In this document: positions 7,965 to 16,360 of the stretch, in pieces
How the letters are laid out: each line of letters begins with the position of its first letter
Position numbering within the stretch: the first letter of the stretch is position 1
DNA from: Bacteroidota bacterium
Lineage (GTDB): Bacteria; Bacteroidota; Bacteroidia; Chitinophagales; Chitinophagaceae
Length of the DNA stretch: 27,332 bases
Direction of reading: 5' to 3'
Assembly (NCBI GenBank): GCA_026391115.1
Contig: JAPLER010000067.1
Span: 1-27,332 of the forward strand
Translations under genes and position numbers: made by a program
Notes under the pieces: generated by a model
The model's input: only the letters and a program-made list of their open reading frames with translations
What the model was told of the DNA's origin: nothing
The model's database searches: none

Positions 7965-8489
7965 ATGAAAAGAATAATTTTCTCAATTGTAGTATTGGCT
8001 TCTTTTACAGCAAAGGCTCAAACACTTTTTAGTTATGGCAATAAAACTGTAACAAAGACAGAGTTTTTAGCAGCATTTAATAAAAATCCATCTCAAAATA
8101 GCGATAGAAAAAAGGCATTGGAAGAATACAGAAATTTGTATGTAAACTTTAAACTTAAAGTGCAAAGTGCTATTGATGGTAAATTAAATGCTCAACCAAG
8201 TTTTGTGCAAGAAAGTAATAACTTTAAAAGACAAATTGCCGAAACAGTTATTAACGAAGAAGCAGATGCAAAAGCACTTTTAAGCGAAGCTTTTACACGT
8301 AGTCAAAAAGATATTGATGTGTCACAAATATTTATTGCAAGCAATGGCGATACAACTGCTGCAAGAATGGAAATTTATAAAGCTTATACCGAGTTAAAAG
8401 CTGGTAAAAGTTTTGATGAGGTTTTAAATAAGTTTTGCAATGACGAGTCTGTAAAAAAAGCAAAAGGAAATATTGGAAGAAACAGCTAA
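7965..8489 (+). CDS. SurA-like peptidyl-prolyl isomerase, 5' fragment of broken gene
   Basis: The start at 7965 gives a signal peptide (MKRIIFSIVV to about AKAQ). An upstream in-frame ATG at 7890 lies immediately after the terminator and gives no signal, so it is rejected. Residues about 20-110 are the helical chaperone-like N-terminal region (TKTEFLAAFNKNP...). From about residue 115 a first parvulin domain begins (SQIFIASNGDT, then KGNIG). The frame then fails after 'GRNS'. The second half of this parvulin domain is missing, and the next frame resumes just before a second parvulin domain. This indicates an internal deletion plus frameshift at about 8470-8480, not just a single-base error. 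The intact protein would fold outer-membrane and secreted proteins in the periplasm. Confidence 0.75.
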   Translation: MKRIIFSIVVLASFTAKAQTLFSYGNKTVTKTEFLAAFNKNPSQNSDRKKALEEYRNLYVNFKLKVQSAIDGKLNAQPSFVQESNNFKRQIAETVINEEADAKALLSEAFTRSQKDIDVSQIFIASNGDTTAARMEIYKAYTELKAGKSFDEVLNKFCNDESVKKAKGNIGRNS

Positions 8490-9693
8490 AGTAGATTCTA
8501 CTGCTGATGTAGTTTATAAAAAAGTAAAGCGTGGAGAAAATTTTGGAGCATTGGCTGCAGATTATAGCAACGATTATACAACAGCTAATAATAAGGGAGA
8601 TATGGGTGAAATTGGGTTAGGTAAATTTGATAAAGATTTTGAAGAAAAAATATTTGCTTTAAAAAATGTTGGTGATATATCAGAAAAAATTCACACCAAG
8701 TTTGGTATTCATATTATCAAATTATTAGAAGTTAATCCTATTGCAAAAACACTCGATGATGCTAATTATGCATCAACTTTAAAAGTTAAATTAGACAATA
8801 GTGATAGACTCTCAATCGCTAAGAAAAATCTTTTAACTAAATGGAAAACATTAACAGGTTTTAGAAAAGGATTTTATAGCGAAGCTTCTGTTTGGGGTTT
8901 TATTGATAGCACAATAATGGATAGACCAGTAGAAAGTTTTATTGGTGTTGCAGGTGATTCAACAGTTTTGTTTTCTTTTAAAAAGCAAAATATTAAAGTT
9001 GCAGATTTTATTGAGTATGTAAAATCTGTACGTTTTAGTGAAACTGAAAATGGATTAAAACCTTACGAAGAATTAATAAAAGTTTATGAAGACCAAAGCA
9101 CTATAGATTATTATAAAAATCATATTGATGAATACAATAAAGCTACACAGCAACAGTTAAAGGAATTTGACGAAGCTAATTTATTATTTGCTGCAATGGA
9201 TAAAAATGTGTGGAGTAAAGCATCTGAAGATACAGTTGGACTAAAAGATTATTACAAACAAAATATGAGCAAGTATTCTTGGAAGCCAGGCGTGGCTGCA
9301 GTTACAATAAGTGCCAATAGCTTGACACTTGCAACTGATTTGTACGAAAAAATAACTCAAAACCCAGCAGATTGGAAAATAATAGTTGCAGCAGAAGGTG
9401 CAAAAGCAACTAGCGATAGTGGTAGATTTGAATTTGACCAAATGCCTGTAAAAGCAGCTATTGAGAAGAAAGTTGGATTTATTTCTAAGCCAGAAAAAAT
9501 GGGTGGAGATGAAACTTTTAGTTTTATCTATATTACTGGAATAATTAATGATGCACAACAAAGAAGTTTTGAAGATGCTCGTGGATTAGTAATTAATGAT
9601 TACCAACAAGTTTTAGAACAAAATTGGTTGACTCAACTAAAAAAGAAATATCCAGTTATGTTTAAAGAAGATGTTTGGAAAACTATCAAATAG
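8473..9693 (+). CDS. SurA-like peptidyl-prolyl isomerase, 3' fragment of broken gene
   Basis: It continues the preceding gene in the +1 frame. The fragment begins with a TTG codon that is probably not a real start, and it has no signal peptide, so an independent product would stay in the cytoplasm. Residues about 5-95 form a parvulin domain: DFGALAADYSND-type segment, GDMGEIGLGKFD, then FGIHIIKLLE, the typical beta/His motif. The remaining ~300 residues are the C-terminal region usual for large Bacteroidota PpiC/SurA proteins. It ends just before a strong bidirectional terminator. Together the two fragments give about 575 residues, shorter than I would expect for a two-parvulin family member, consistent with a loss of some 60 residues. 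Confidence 0.75.
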   Translation: MEETAKVDSTADVVYKKVKRGENFGALAADYSNDYTTANNKGDMGEIGLGKFDKDFEEKIFALKNVGDISEKIHTKFGIHIIKLLEVNPIAKTLDDANYASTLKVKLDNSDRLSIAKKNLLTKWKTLTGFRKGFYSEASVWGFIDSTIMDRPVESFIGVAGDSTVLFSFKKQNIKVADFIEYVKSVRFSETENGLKPYEELIKVYEDQSTIDYYKNHIDEYNKATQQQLKEFDEANLLFAAMDKNVWSKASEDTVGLKDYYKQNMSKYSWKPGVAAVTISANSLTLATDLYEKITQNPADWKIIVAAEGAKATSDSGRFEFDQMPVKAAIEKKVGFISKPEKMGGDETFSFIYITGIINDAQQRSFEDARGLVINDYQQVLEQNWLTQLKKKYPVMFKEDVWKTIK

Positions 9694-9712
9694 TTTTTCA
9701 ACTGTATTGTAT

Positions 9713-9745
9713 AAAAAAGCCACAAAATATTTTGTGGCTTTTTTT
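9713..9745. terminator. Bidirectional terminator between surA-like gene and typA
   Basis: A 15-bp inverted repeat (9713-9727 with 9730-9744) with A-run on the left and T-run on the right. It lies between convergent genes, so it can terminate both. Confidence 0.85.
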
Positions 9746-9765
9746 ATTATTTATTCAATAAAATT

Positions 9766-10317
9766 TTATACAACAGCAGCACTTTCCATTGCTTTTCCTG
9801 CTTTCTTTCTATCATCTTCGTTTAACAATGTTTTACGCATACGAATGTTTTTTGGTGTTACCTCAATACACTCATCTTGTTGAATATACTCCATACATTC
9901 TTCTAATGTTAACTGAGTTTTAGGAGTAATTCTAACGCTATCATCACTACCACTTGCACGGTGATTGGTTAGTTTCTTTTCCTCAACAGCGTTCACATTC
10001 AAATCTCCTGGCTTAATATGTTCTGCAATAATTTGACCAGCATAAACCTCATCTCTAGGATCAATAAAGAAAGTACCCCTATCTTGTAATTTATCTATTG
10101 AATAGGCAGTTGTAACACCACCAAATTTTGAAATTAATACACCGTTACTTCTTCCAGGAATTGGCCCTTTCCAAGGTTTGTATTCTGCAAATCTGTGAGC
10201 CATAACAGCTTCCCCAGCAGTACCAGTAAGCATTTGAGAACGCAAGCCTATCAAGCCTCTTGAAGGAATATCAAACTCTAAATGTTGCATTTCACCTTTG
10301 CTTTCCATTACCAACAT
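9766..10317 (-). CDS. typA: Translational GTPase TypA/BipA, 3' fragment of broken gene
   Basis: The C-terminal third of TypA. It contains SRGLIGLRSQ, the conserved GEAVMAHRF segment and YKPWKGPIPGR, followed by the family's C-terminal domain with ECIEVTPKNIRMRK. It is in the same frame as the upstream fragment and is separated from it only by a TAA at 10351-10353. The codons between that stop and the ATG at 10317 read as perfect TypA sequence (VIDLVTQRKGE), so the ATG is an internal methionine and not a true start. Without the GTPase domain this piece is unlikely to function alone. Confidence 0.85.
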   Translation of the reverse strand: MLVMESKGEMQHLEFDIPSRGLIGLRSQMLTGTAGEAVMAHRFAEYKPWKGPIPGRSNGVLISKFGGVTTAYSIDKLQDRGTFFIDPRDEVYAGQIIAEHIKPGDLNVNAVEEKKLTNHRASGSDDSVRITPKTQLTLEECMEYIQQDECIEVTPKNIRMRKTLLNEDDRKKAGKAMESAAVV

Positions 10318-10350
10318 TTCACCTTTACGTTGAGTAACAAGGTCAATTAC

Positions 10351-11580
10351 TTAACCACTAAATTCACTTGGCACATCAACTACTAAAACCTCATAAGGCT
10401 CGTGTTTTTTGCCATCAATTTGTTTAACCAATACTTGAGGGTTACCAACAGTTAATTCATAACCTTCTCTACGCATTGTCTCAACCAATACACCTAAGTG
10501 AAGAATGCCACGACCAAACACATTAAAACTATCTGCACTATCTGTATCCTCAACTCTTAATGCCAAATTCTTTTCAGTTTCTTTCATTAGTCTATCACGT
10601 AAGTGACGAGATGTAACAAACTTACCATCTTTACCAAAGAATGGTGAGTTATTAATGCTAAAAGTCATACTCATCGTAGGTTCATCAACACTAATGATAG
10701 CAAGAGCTTCTTGATTTTCAATATCAGAAATAGTATCACCAATTCCAAAATCTTCTAATCCTACAACAGCACATAAATCACCAGTTAAAACCTCTGTTAC
10801 TTTACGTTTTCCCATTCCTTCAAAAACATATAATTCTCTAACACGTGTTTTTTTAACAGTACCATCTGCTTGCATTAAAGCAATTGGTTGATTTTCGCTA
10901 ATACTTCCACGAGTTACTTTTCCAATGGCAATTCTTCCTAAAAAAGAAGAGTAATCTAAAGAAGTTATTTGCATTTGCAAAGTGCCATCATTCACTTTTG
11001 GCAATGGAACATATTGAATAATACCATCCATTAAAGGAGTAATATCTTCACATTGTACATTTTCGCTATTGAACCAACCATTTTTTCCACTACCATAAAA
11101 CGTAGGGAAATCAAGTTGCTCTTCAGTTGCATCAAGGTTAAAGAATAATTCAAAAACTGCATCATGCACTTCATCAGGACGACAGTTTGGCTTATCAACT
11201 TTATTAATTACCACAATTGGTTTAAGGTTTAATTGAAGAGCTTTTTGCAACACAAATCTTGTTTGTGGCATTGGTCCTTCAAAAGCATCAACCAATAAAA
11301 TAACACCATCAGCCATTTTTAATACACGCTCAACCTCACCACCAAAATCGGCGTGACCAGGAGTATCAATAACATTAATTTTTACATCCTTATAAGTAAC
11401 AGCAGCGTTTTTAGAGAAGATAGTAATACCTCTTTCTCTTTCCAAATCGTTGCTATCCATAATCAAATCACCAGTTTCTTGGTTGTCTCTAAACACTTTT
11501 GTGGTGTGAAGAATTTTGTCCACTAAAGTCGTTTTGCCGTGGTCAACGTGTGCAATGATTGCAATGTTGCGAATGTTTAC
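10351..11580 (-). CDS. typA: Translational GTPase TypA/BipA, 5' fragment with lost start codon
   Basis: TypA is a ribosome-binding GTPase of the EF-G family linked to ribosome assembly and stress growth. All G motifs are readable (numbering from a restored Met): G1 AHVDHGKTT at 11-19, G2 RGITI at 51-55, G3 DTPGH at 73-77, G4 NKVD at 127-130. The frame reads VNIRNIAIIAHVDHGKT from 11580, but the codon before it is TAG. Restoring one A on the plus strand between 11581 and 11582 would recreate ATG exactly where the family starts. The first usable start left in frame (GTG at 11523) would remove the P-loop. The frame ends at a TAA (residue 411) where relatives have Lys. Restored, the gene would encode about 605 residues, normal for TypA. 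Confidence 0.88.
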   Translation of the reverse strand, partial: VNIRNIAIIAHVDHGKTTLVDKILHTTKVFRDNQETGDLIMDSNDLERERGITIFSKNAAVTYKDVKINVIDTPGHADFGGEVERVLKMADGVILLVDAFEGPMPQTRFVLQKALQLNLKPIVVINKVDKPNCRPDEVHDAVFELFFNLDATEEQLDFPTFYGSGKNGWFNSENVQCEDITPLMDGIIQYVPLPKVNDGTLQMQITSLDYSSFLGRIAIGKVTRGSISENQPIALMQADGTVKKTRVRELYVFEGMGKRKVTEVLTGDLCAVVGLEDFGIGDTISDIENQEALAIISVDEPTMSMTFSINNSPFFGKDGKFVTSRHLRDRLMKETEKNLALRVEDTDSADSFNVFGRGILHLGVLVETMRREGYELTVGNPQVLVKQIDGKKHEPYEVLVVDVPSEFSG

Positions 11581-11581
11581 C

Positions 11582-11900
11582 TAGCTTAAAAATTAATTAG
11601 TATTGAGTAAAAGATAATGTTTATAGGCATTTTAACCAATGAACTAATCAACTTATAAACCAATTAACTAAAATTTGGTGTGCAAAAGTAAGGGATTGAG
11701 CGTTGGCGAATCTTGAAAAGTGTAAACCACTGAGACTTAACAATTAGTTCACATTAAAAAAATAAACACATTAACCGCATTGGAATGAATTGTTTTATTA
11801 AAAAACCATTTATCATAACAAAATACAACTTAACATTATTTAACCTTTCATTTTTGTTGTAGCATATATGTTTGCAGTATTATTTATAAAATCAAAACGA
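11582..11900. other. Intergenic region between divergent typA and M16 peptidase genes
   Basis: About 320 bases without a credible gene. It should hold the promoters of both neighbours. A 14-base direct repeat with one mismatch occurs at 11634-11647 and 11658-11671. A minus-strand TACTTTTG (11683-11690) fits the -7 consensus and could serve typA with a leader of about 100 bases. The plus-strand box for the M16 gene is listed separately. Confidence 0.5.
11867..11874 (+). promoter_or_regulatory. Candidate -7 promoter box (TAnnTTTG) for M16 operon
   Basis: TATGTTTG matches the Bacteroidota -7 consensus and ends 26 bases before the ATG at 11901. It overlaps the alternative upstream ATG at 11868, which supports 11901 as the real start. 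No good -33 partner is visible. Confidence 0.4.
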
Positions 11901-13220
11901 ATGAAAAAAATTGTTGTATCGCTTGTTGCAGGTTGCTTGTTTACTGCATCCACACAAGCACAAGCACCCAAAGTTAAATTCGAAAAATACACTTTGGCTA
12001 ATGGTTTAAAAGTGATTTTGCATCAAGACAAATCTGCACCTGTAGTTGCAGTTACAGTATTGTATCATGTGGGCAGTAAAAATGAAGATACTGGACGCAC
12101 AGGATTTGCTCACTTTTTTGAACACCTTTTGTTTGAGGGAAGTGAAAATGTTAAACGTGGCGAATTTGACAAATACATTAAAACGGCTGGTGGTATGTCA
12201 AATGCTAATACTTCTCAAGACAGAACTTTTTATTATGAAGTATTGCCATCAAATCAATTTAAACTGGGTTTATGGTTAGAAAGCGAAAGAATGTTACATG
12301 CTAAAATTGAAGATATTGGTGTAAATACACAACGTGAAGTTGTTAAAGAAGAAAAACGTCAGCGTATAGACAATCAACCTTATGCAAGTTTTATGGGAGA
12401 AACCTTTAAAAGAGCATTTAAGGAACATCCATATAAATGGCAACCTATTGGTAGTATGGATCATTTAAACCAAGCACAATTAAGCGAATTTATTGCATTT
12501 TATAAAAAATTCTATGTGCCAAATAATTGTGTATTATCAATAGCTGGAGATATAGATATTGCTGAAACTAAAAAACAAATTGACAATTATTTCTCAGCAA
12601 TACCTGCTGGAAAAAGCAGCATTCCAAGACCAAATATTGTTGAGCCTGCCTTAGGTGGTGAAGTAAGAGATGTAATTGAAGATAATATTCAATTGCCTTT
12701 ACTAGTTCACGCATATCGCACACCAAAACAAGGCACAGAAGAATACTATGCTTTCAATGTATTATCAACACTATTGTCTGGTGGGCAAAGTGCAAGAATG
12801 CAAAAAATATTGGTGAATCAAAAGCAAGTTGCTGTTCAAGCATTTGCATTTCCATTAGCTTTAGAAGATGCTGGTTTGTTTATTAATTTGGCTTTGCCAA
12901 ATATGGGCACAACAGTAGATGATTTAGAAAAATCAATGGATTCTATAGTTAATGATTTAAAGGAAAACTTGGTGAGTGATAGAGAATTTCAAAAAGTAAA
13001 AAACCAAATTGAAAGCGAGTTTGTACAAAAAAATTCAAGCGTTGCAGGTATTGCAGAAAGCTTGGCAGATTACGAAACTTATTTTGGTGATGCTAATTTG
13101 ATTAATACTGAAATTGAAAAATTTAGAAAAGTAACTAAAGAGGATATTAGAAACCTAGCTAAAAAATATTTTACTAAAGACAACAGAGTGGTATTGACTT
13201 ATGTACCAAAGAAAAAATAG
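11901..13220 (+). CDS. Exported M16 zinc metallopeptidase, catalytic subunit
   Basis: A 439-residue protein. The start at 11901 gives a signal peptide ending about STQAQA (residue 21). It is an M16B (mitochondrial processing peptidase-like) protein. The inverted zinc motif is His71-Phe-Phe-Glu74-His75, and the third ligand is Glu150 in REVVKEEKR. The second half carries the usual M16 C-terminal domain, with LSGGQSARMQKIL and the FVPNN/Tyr-Val-Pro substrate-binding region around residue 210. It is intact. The next gene encodes a related subunit without the zinc motif, so the two probably form a heterodimer that degrades peptides in the periplasm, as known for paired bacterial M16B proteins. 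Pairing here is inferred from order and sequence. Confidence 0.92.
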   Translation: MKKIVVSLVAGCLFTASTQAQAPKVKFEKYTLANGLKVILHQDKSAPVVAVTVLYHVGSKNEDTGRTGFAHFFEHLLFEGSENVKRGEFDKYIKTAGGMSNANTSQDRTFYYEVLPSNQFKLGLWLESERMLHAKIEDIGVNTQREVVKEEKRQRIDNQPYASFMGETFKRAFKEHPYKWQPIGSMDHLNQAQLSEFIAFYKKFYVPNNCVLSIAGDIDIAETKKQIDNYFSAIPAGKSSIPRPNIVEPALGGEVRDVIEDNIQLPLLVHAYRTPKQGTEEYYAFNVLSTLLSGGQSARMQKILVNQKQVAVQAFAFPLALEDAGLFINLALPNMGTTVDDLEKSMDSIVNDLKENLVSDREFQKVKNQIESEFVQKNSSVAGIAESLADYETYFGDANLINTEIEKFRKVTKEDIRNLAKKYFTKDNRVVLTYVPKKK

Positions 13221-13318
13221 ATAATGTGATTGAAGATGTGTTATTGATGATTAATAGTAATCATACTCAATAACCAATCCTCATTAATTAACAATTAATA
13301 ATCAATAATAAAATAATA

Positions 13319-14104
13319 ATGAAAAATAAATTATTTAAAATATCAAGCCTGCTTACAATAGCAATATTGTTTGTAGCTACTAGCAGCAATGCACAAGTTG
13401 ATAGAACTAAAGCACCTGCACCCAATGCTGCACCTATCATTAAAATAGGCACACCAGCAAAATTTGTTTTGCCCAATGGACTAAAAGTATTTGTTGTACA
13501 AAACAATAAATTACCAAGAGTTTCAGCATCATTAACCTTTAATTACGACCCAATTTTAGAAGGAGATAAAGCTGGCTATGTAAGCTTGGCTGGTGAGTTA
13601 ATAAAACAAGGCACAACAACCAAGAAAAAAGAAGTGCTTGATGAAGAGGTTGATTTTTTAGGAGCTAATCTTTCAACATCAGCATCATCTGCAAGTGTTA
13701 ATGCATTATCATCAAACTTTAATAAAGCATTTGGTTTAATGGCAGATGTGGTATTGCACCCAGCTTTTTTAGAGAGTGAATTTGACAGATTGAAAAAACA
13801 AACTTTAACAGGGTTAGAAGCAGAAAAAGAAGATCCAAATTCTATTTCAAGCAATGTGTCTAACAAGTTAATGTATGGAGCCAATCATCCTTATGGAGAA
13901 TTTAATACAGAAGCAACTGTAAAAAACATTACACTAGCTGATGTGAAAAAATATTACAATACCTATTGGAAACCCAATGTAGCTTACCTTGTTTTTGTAG
14001 GAGATATTACCCCAGCAAATGCACAAAAATTAGCTTTGCAATATTTTGGCAAATGGCAAAAAGGTGTGTGCCAGCAAGAAACTTTTCAGCACCAAAATTT
14101 TTAA
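13319..14104 (+). CDS. Non-catalytic M16 peptidase subunit, 5' fragment of frameshifted gene
   Basis: A signal peptide (MKNKLFKISS to about SSNAQ, residue 26) is followed by an M16 N-terminal domain. Where an active enzyme would have HxxEH this protein has AGYVSLAGELIKQGT, so it lacks zinc ligands and matches the inactive alpha-type partner of M16B pairs. The frame runs well to QYFGKWQKG and then reads nonsense to a stop at 14104. The correct continuation (VPARNFSAPKFLNKPV) is in another frame starting at 14068. The break coincides with a GTGTGTG run at 14064-14070. A one-base loss or two-base gain there would explain it. It starts 98 bases after the catalytic subunit gene, likely in one operon. 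Confidence 0.8.
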   Translation: MKNKLFKISSLLTIAILFVATSSNAQVDRTKAPAPNAAPIIKIGTPAKFVLPNGLKVFVVQNNKLPRVSASLTFNYDPILEGDKAGYVSLAGELIKQGTTTKKKEVLDEEVDFLGANLSTSASSASVNALSSNFNKAFGLMADVVLHPAFLESEFDRLKKQTLTGLEAEKEDPNSISSNVSNKLMYGANHPYGEFNTEATVKNITLADVKKYYNTYWKPNVAYLVFVGDITPANAQKLALQYFGKWQKGVCQQETFQHQNF

Positions 14105-15414
14105 ATAAACCAGTAATAGCAATTGTTGACAGACCATCATCTGTGCAAAGCAATATCAATATTGTTTCTGCTATTAATTTAAAACCAGGTACTGCCGATG
14201 TTATCCCTTCTGCTGTAGCAAATTCTATCTTGGGTTCTCGTGATTTATCTAGCAGATTAAATAGCAATCTTAGAGAAAAACACGCTTTTACTTATGGGGC
14301 TTATTCTAGTGTAAATGCAGATAAAGTTGTTGGTAATTTTACTGCTGGTGCAAGTGTTAGAAACGAAAAAACAGATAGTGCAATACAAGAGTTTTTAAAC
14401 GAGTTTAACAGATTAAAAAAAGAAGCAGTTGATGAAAAATTAGTTGATACTACAAAAAAATTAATGAGTGGCGAGTTTGCACTTTCATTAGAGTCTCCAA
14501 GCACAGTAGCTAGGTTTGCATTAAATACAGCACGTTATAATTTACCAGCAGATTATTATCAAAATTATCTTGCTAATTTATCTAAGGTAAATGCTGCTGG
14601 TGTGCAACAAATGGCAAACAAATACATTAGCAACAACAATATGTACATAGTAATTGTTGGTAATGCCAAAGAAATTGCTAAAGGATTAGAGAAATATGGA
14701 GATGTAAAATATTTTGATATCTATGGAAATGAAACACAACCATCAACTACCAAAGCTGTAGATGCAGGTATTACTGGTAAAAGTATTATAGAAAAATATA
14801 TTGCTGCAGTAGGTGGCGATGCTGCAATTGCTGCTATTAAAGATGCAGAAATAAAAGGTACTGCTGAAATTCCTGGAGCACCAATGAAGCCAGATTTTGC
14901 TAGAAAATATATTTTAGGTAGTGCTTATTCTAGCATTGTAAGTGCAATGGGTGGTGCAATGGTATTGCAAAAACAAGTTGTTGCCAATGGTGTTTATACT
15001 TCCATTCAAAATGGGCAAACTGAAACTTTAGAAGATGATGACAAGGAAGAGTTAGATGAAGAAACAATGTTTGTGAACGAAGTATATTACCTTAAAAATA
15101 ACTATACTTTAAATGTAGCAGGAATTGAAGCTCTTGATGGTAAAGATGTATATGCAGTAAAAGTAAAAAGTGCAAAAGGTAGAGGGTTTACCAACTACTA
15201 CGATGTAGTAACTGGATTTAAAGTAAAAACAACGCAAATGGTAGATGGTCCTGCTGGTGCAAAAGTGCCAGTATCTACAATTTTGGGCGATTATAAGACT
15301 TATAGCAATGTACAAATGCCTACAAAAGTTATACTAGACCAAGGTGTAAAAATAACTGTAACTTTTACTGATGTAAAAATTAATAGTGGCTTAAAAGTGG
15401 AAGATTTTAAATAA
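14068..15414 (+). CDS. Non-catalytic M16 peptidase subunit, 3' fragment with C-terminal extension
   Basis: It resumes the M16 protein after the frameshift. Residues about 1-215 are the second M16 domain, including LGSRDLSSRLNSNLREKHAF and ending near NNMYIVIVGNAKEI. About 230 further residues (from ITGKSIIEKYIAAVGG to the end at LKVEDFK) form an extension beyond a normal M16 subunit. Its alternating beta pattern and YYDVVTGFKVK / VPVSTILGDYKTYSNVQMPTK segments resemble LolA/LolB-like lipoprotein-binding folds found C-terminal to such proteins in Bacteroidota. This likeness is by pattern only. The fragment has no signal peptide of its own. A strong terminator follows. Confidence 0.8.
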   Translation: MPARNFSAPKFLNKPVIAIVDRPSSVQSNINIVSAINLKPGTADVIPSAVANSILGSRDLSSRLNSNLREKHAFTYGAYSSVNADKVVGNFTAGASVRNEKTDSAIQEFLNEFNRLKKEAVDEKLVDTTKKLMSGEFALSLESPSTVARFALNTARYNLPADYYQNYLANLSKVNAAGVQQMANKYISNNNMYIVIVGNAKEIAKGLEKYGDVKYFDIYGNETQPSTTKAVDAGITGKSIIEKYIAAVGGDAAIAAIKDAEIKGTAEIPGAPMKPDFARKYILGSAYSSIVSAMGGAMVLQKQVVANGVYTSIQNGQTETLEDDDKEELDEETMFVNEVYYLKNNYTLNVAGIEALDGKDVYAVKVKSAKGRGFTNYYDVVTGFKVKTTQMVDGPAGAKVPVSTILGDYKTYSNVQMPTKVILDQGVKITVTFTDVKINSGLKVEDFK

Positions 15415-15436
15415 CATAAAACTATTGTTATTGATA

Positions 15437-15466
15437 AAAAAGGCTCAAGCATTATTGAGCCTTTTT
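15437..15466. terminator. Bidirectional terminator after M16 genes
   Basis: A perfect 12-bp stem (15437-15448 with 15455-15466), a 6-base loop, an A-run on the left and a T-run on the right. It is 23 bases after the M16 stop codon. Confidence 0.88.
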
Positions 15467-15484
15467 GTATATTGTAAACTCTTT

Positions 15485-15691
15485 TTAGTCTCCGTCTTTA
15501 TTGTATCTTTTGACTAACAAAGTTTTATAGAATACAATGTTGTGATAAATCCAAACATCGGCGAAGATGGAAGTGAAGAAGAACAAAGAAGGTAAAAAGC
15601 TTATTATGCTATAGGTTTGAGTTTCCCACAAACTGAGACTATTTAACAGATAATAATATACTGCTGTCGCGAATAGTTCAATAGAAAACCT
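15485..15691 (-). other. Possible small membrane protein remnant without start codon
   Basis: An open frame of 68 codons immediately after, and in the same frame as, the TAG stop of the BNR/T9SS gene. It reads RFSIELFATAVYYYLLNSL, then two hydrophobic, aromatic-rich stretches (SIISFLPSLFFFTSIF, ADVWIYHNIVFYKTLL), and ends VKRYNKDGD before a TAA. It looks like a two-helix membrane protein with a basic tail but has no ATG, GTG or usable TTG at its beginning. It could be a degraded gene, a gene whose start was lost, or a chance open frame in AT-rich DNA. Confidence 0.35.
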
Positions 15692-16360
15692 CTACTCTTT
15701 TATAAATGAAGTGGATTTTTTAACTCCGTTTTGCTCTGCAGTTATGATGTAATATCCAGTGCTAAGTTTTGTAATATTTGTATTAATATTTTTTTCAGCA
15801 TTAGCTTGTAATAGTTCTTTCCCTTTTTGTAAAACAACTCCTTTTGTATTTGTTATTACCCAATTGCAAAGACCATTAAAACTTGATCTTAGCATAACTC
15901 TTCCATCAATTTTTACAGGGTTGGGAGTAATTACAATTTGTAAACTACTTTCATTTTTGTTAGATTTTATTAAAATAGTATTTGAATAAATAGGAGAAGT
16001 AGTAGGCTCAAATCCAACTATTCTATAAAATCCTTTTTCAATATTTAGTTTATGATTAAATGTTGTAGTACTATTAGCCAACTTTGCTATTTGTAAAAAA
16101 TCTACACCATTGCTACTAAATTCAATACTAAACTTTATTTTATTGTTTGAGCCTATTGTTTGCCAATTTAAATTGGCAACATCATTACTTAACAATTTAC
16201 CAGATAATTCTATTTTTTTTGCTGGTAAAATGCTTAAAATATTTCCTGTCCATAAACCCCTGCCATAGGTGGCTGCCAAAACAGTATTATCGCTTTTTCT
16301 TAGTTTTAGCATACTCGTTCTTACAGTAGGAAATTCGGGACTTGGATTCCAGACTGTACT
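15692..16360 (-). CDS. BNR-repeat T9SS cargo protein, 3' fragment with sorting domain
   Basis: The C-terminal part of the large protein encoded just upstream, in the same frame and separated only by a TAA (16361-16363). It begins STVWNPSPEFPTVRTSMLKL and continues AATYGRGLWTGN, the normal end of the propeller. A linker domain follows. The last ~85 residues are a type A T9SS sorting domain: VITPNPV, then a central NTKGVVLQKG, then LSTGYYIITAEQNG and FIKE. That domain directs export across the outer membrane through the type IX system. The first ATG in the piece (16312) is internal. Separated from its signal peptide, this fragment could not be secreted. Confidence 0.8.
   Translation of the reverse strand, partial: STVWNPSPEFPTVRTSMLKLRKSDNTVLAATYGRGLWTGNILSILPAKKIELSGKLLSNDVANLNWQTIGSNNKIKFSIEFSSNGVDFLQIAKLANSTTTFNHKLNIEKGFYRIVGFEPTTSPIYSNTILIKSNKNESSLQIVITPNPVKIDGRVMLRSSFNGLCNWVITNTKGVVLQKGKELLQANAEKNINTNITKLSTGYYIITAEQNGVKKSTSFIKE

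Noticed and set aside
9671..9883. Plus-strand open frame across the terminator into the 3' end of typA
   Set aside because: It crosses a strong terminator and is antisense to a conserved gene.
10318..10353. TAA read as a sense codon (alternative genetic code)
   Set aside because: TAA ends many intact genes in this window, such as the first protease and both M16 frames' neighbours, so wholesale reassignment is not supported; only local readthrough remains possible.
13260..13318. AT-rich repeat-like stretch (aatt/aataat words) before the second M16 gene
   Set aside because: The words are low-complexity and irregular; no clear repeat unit, hairpin or promoter can be defined.
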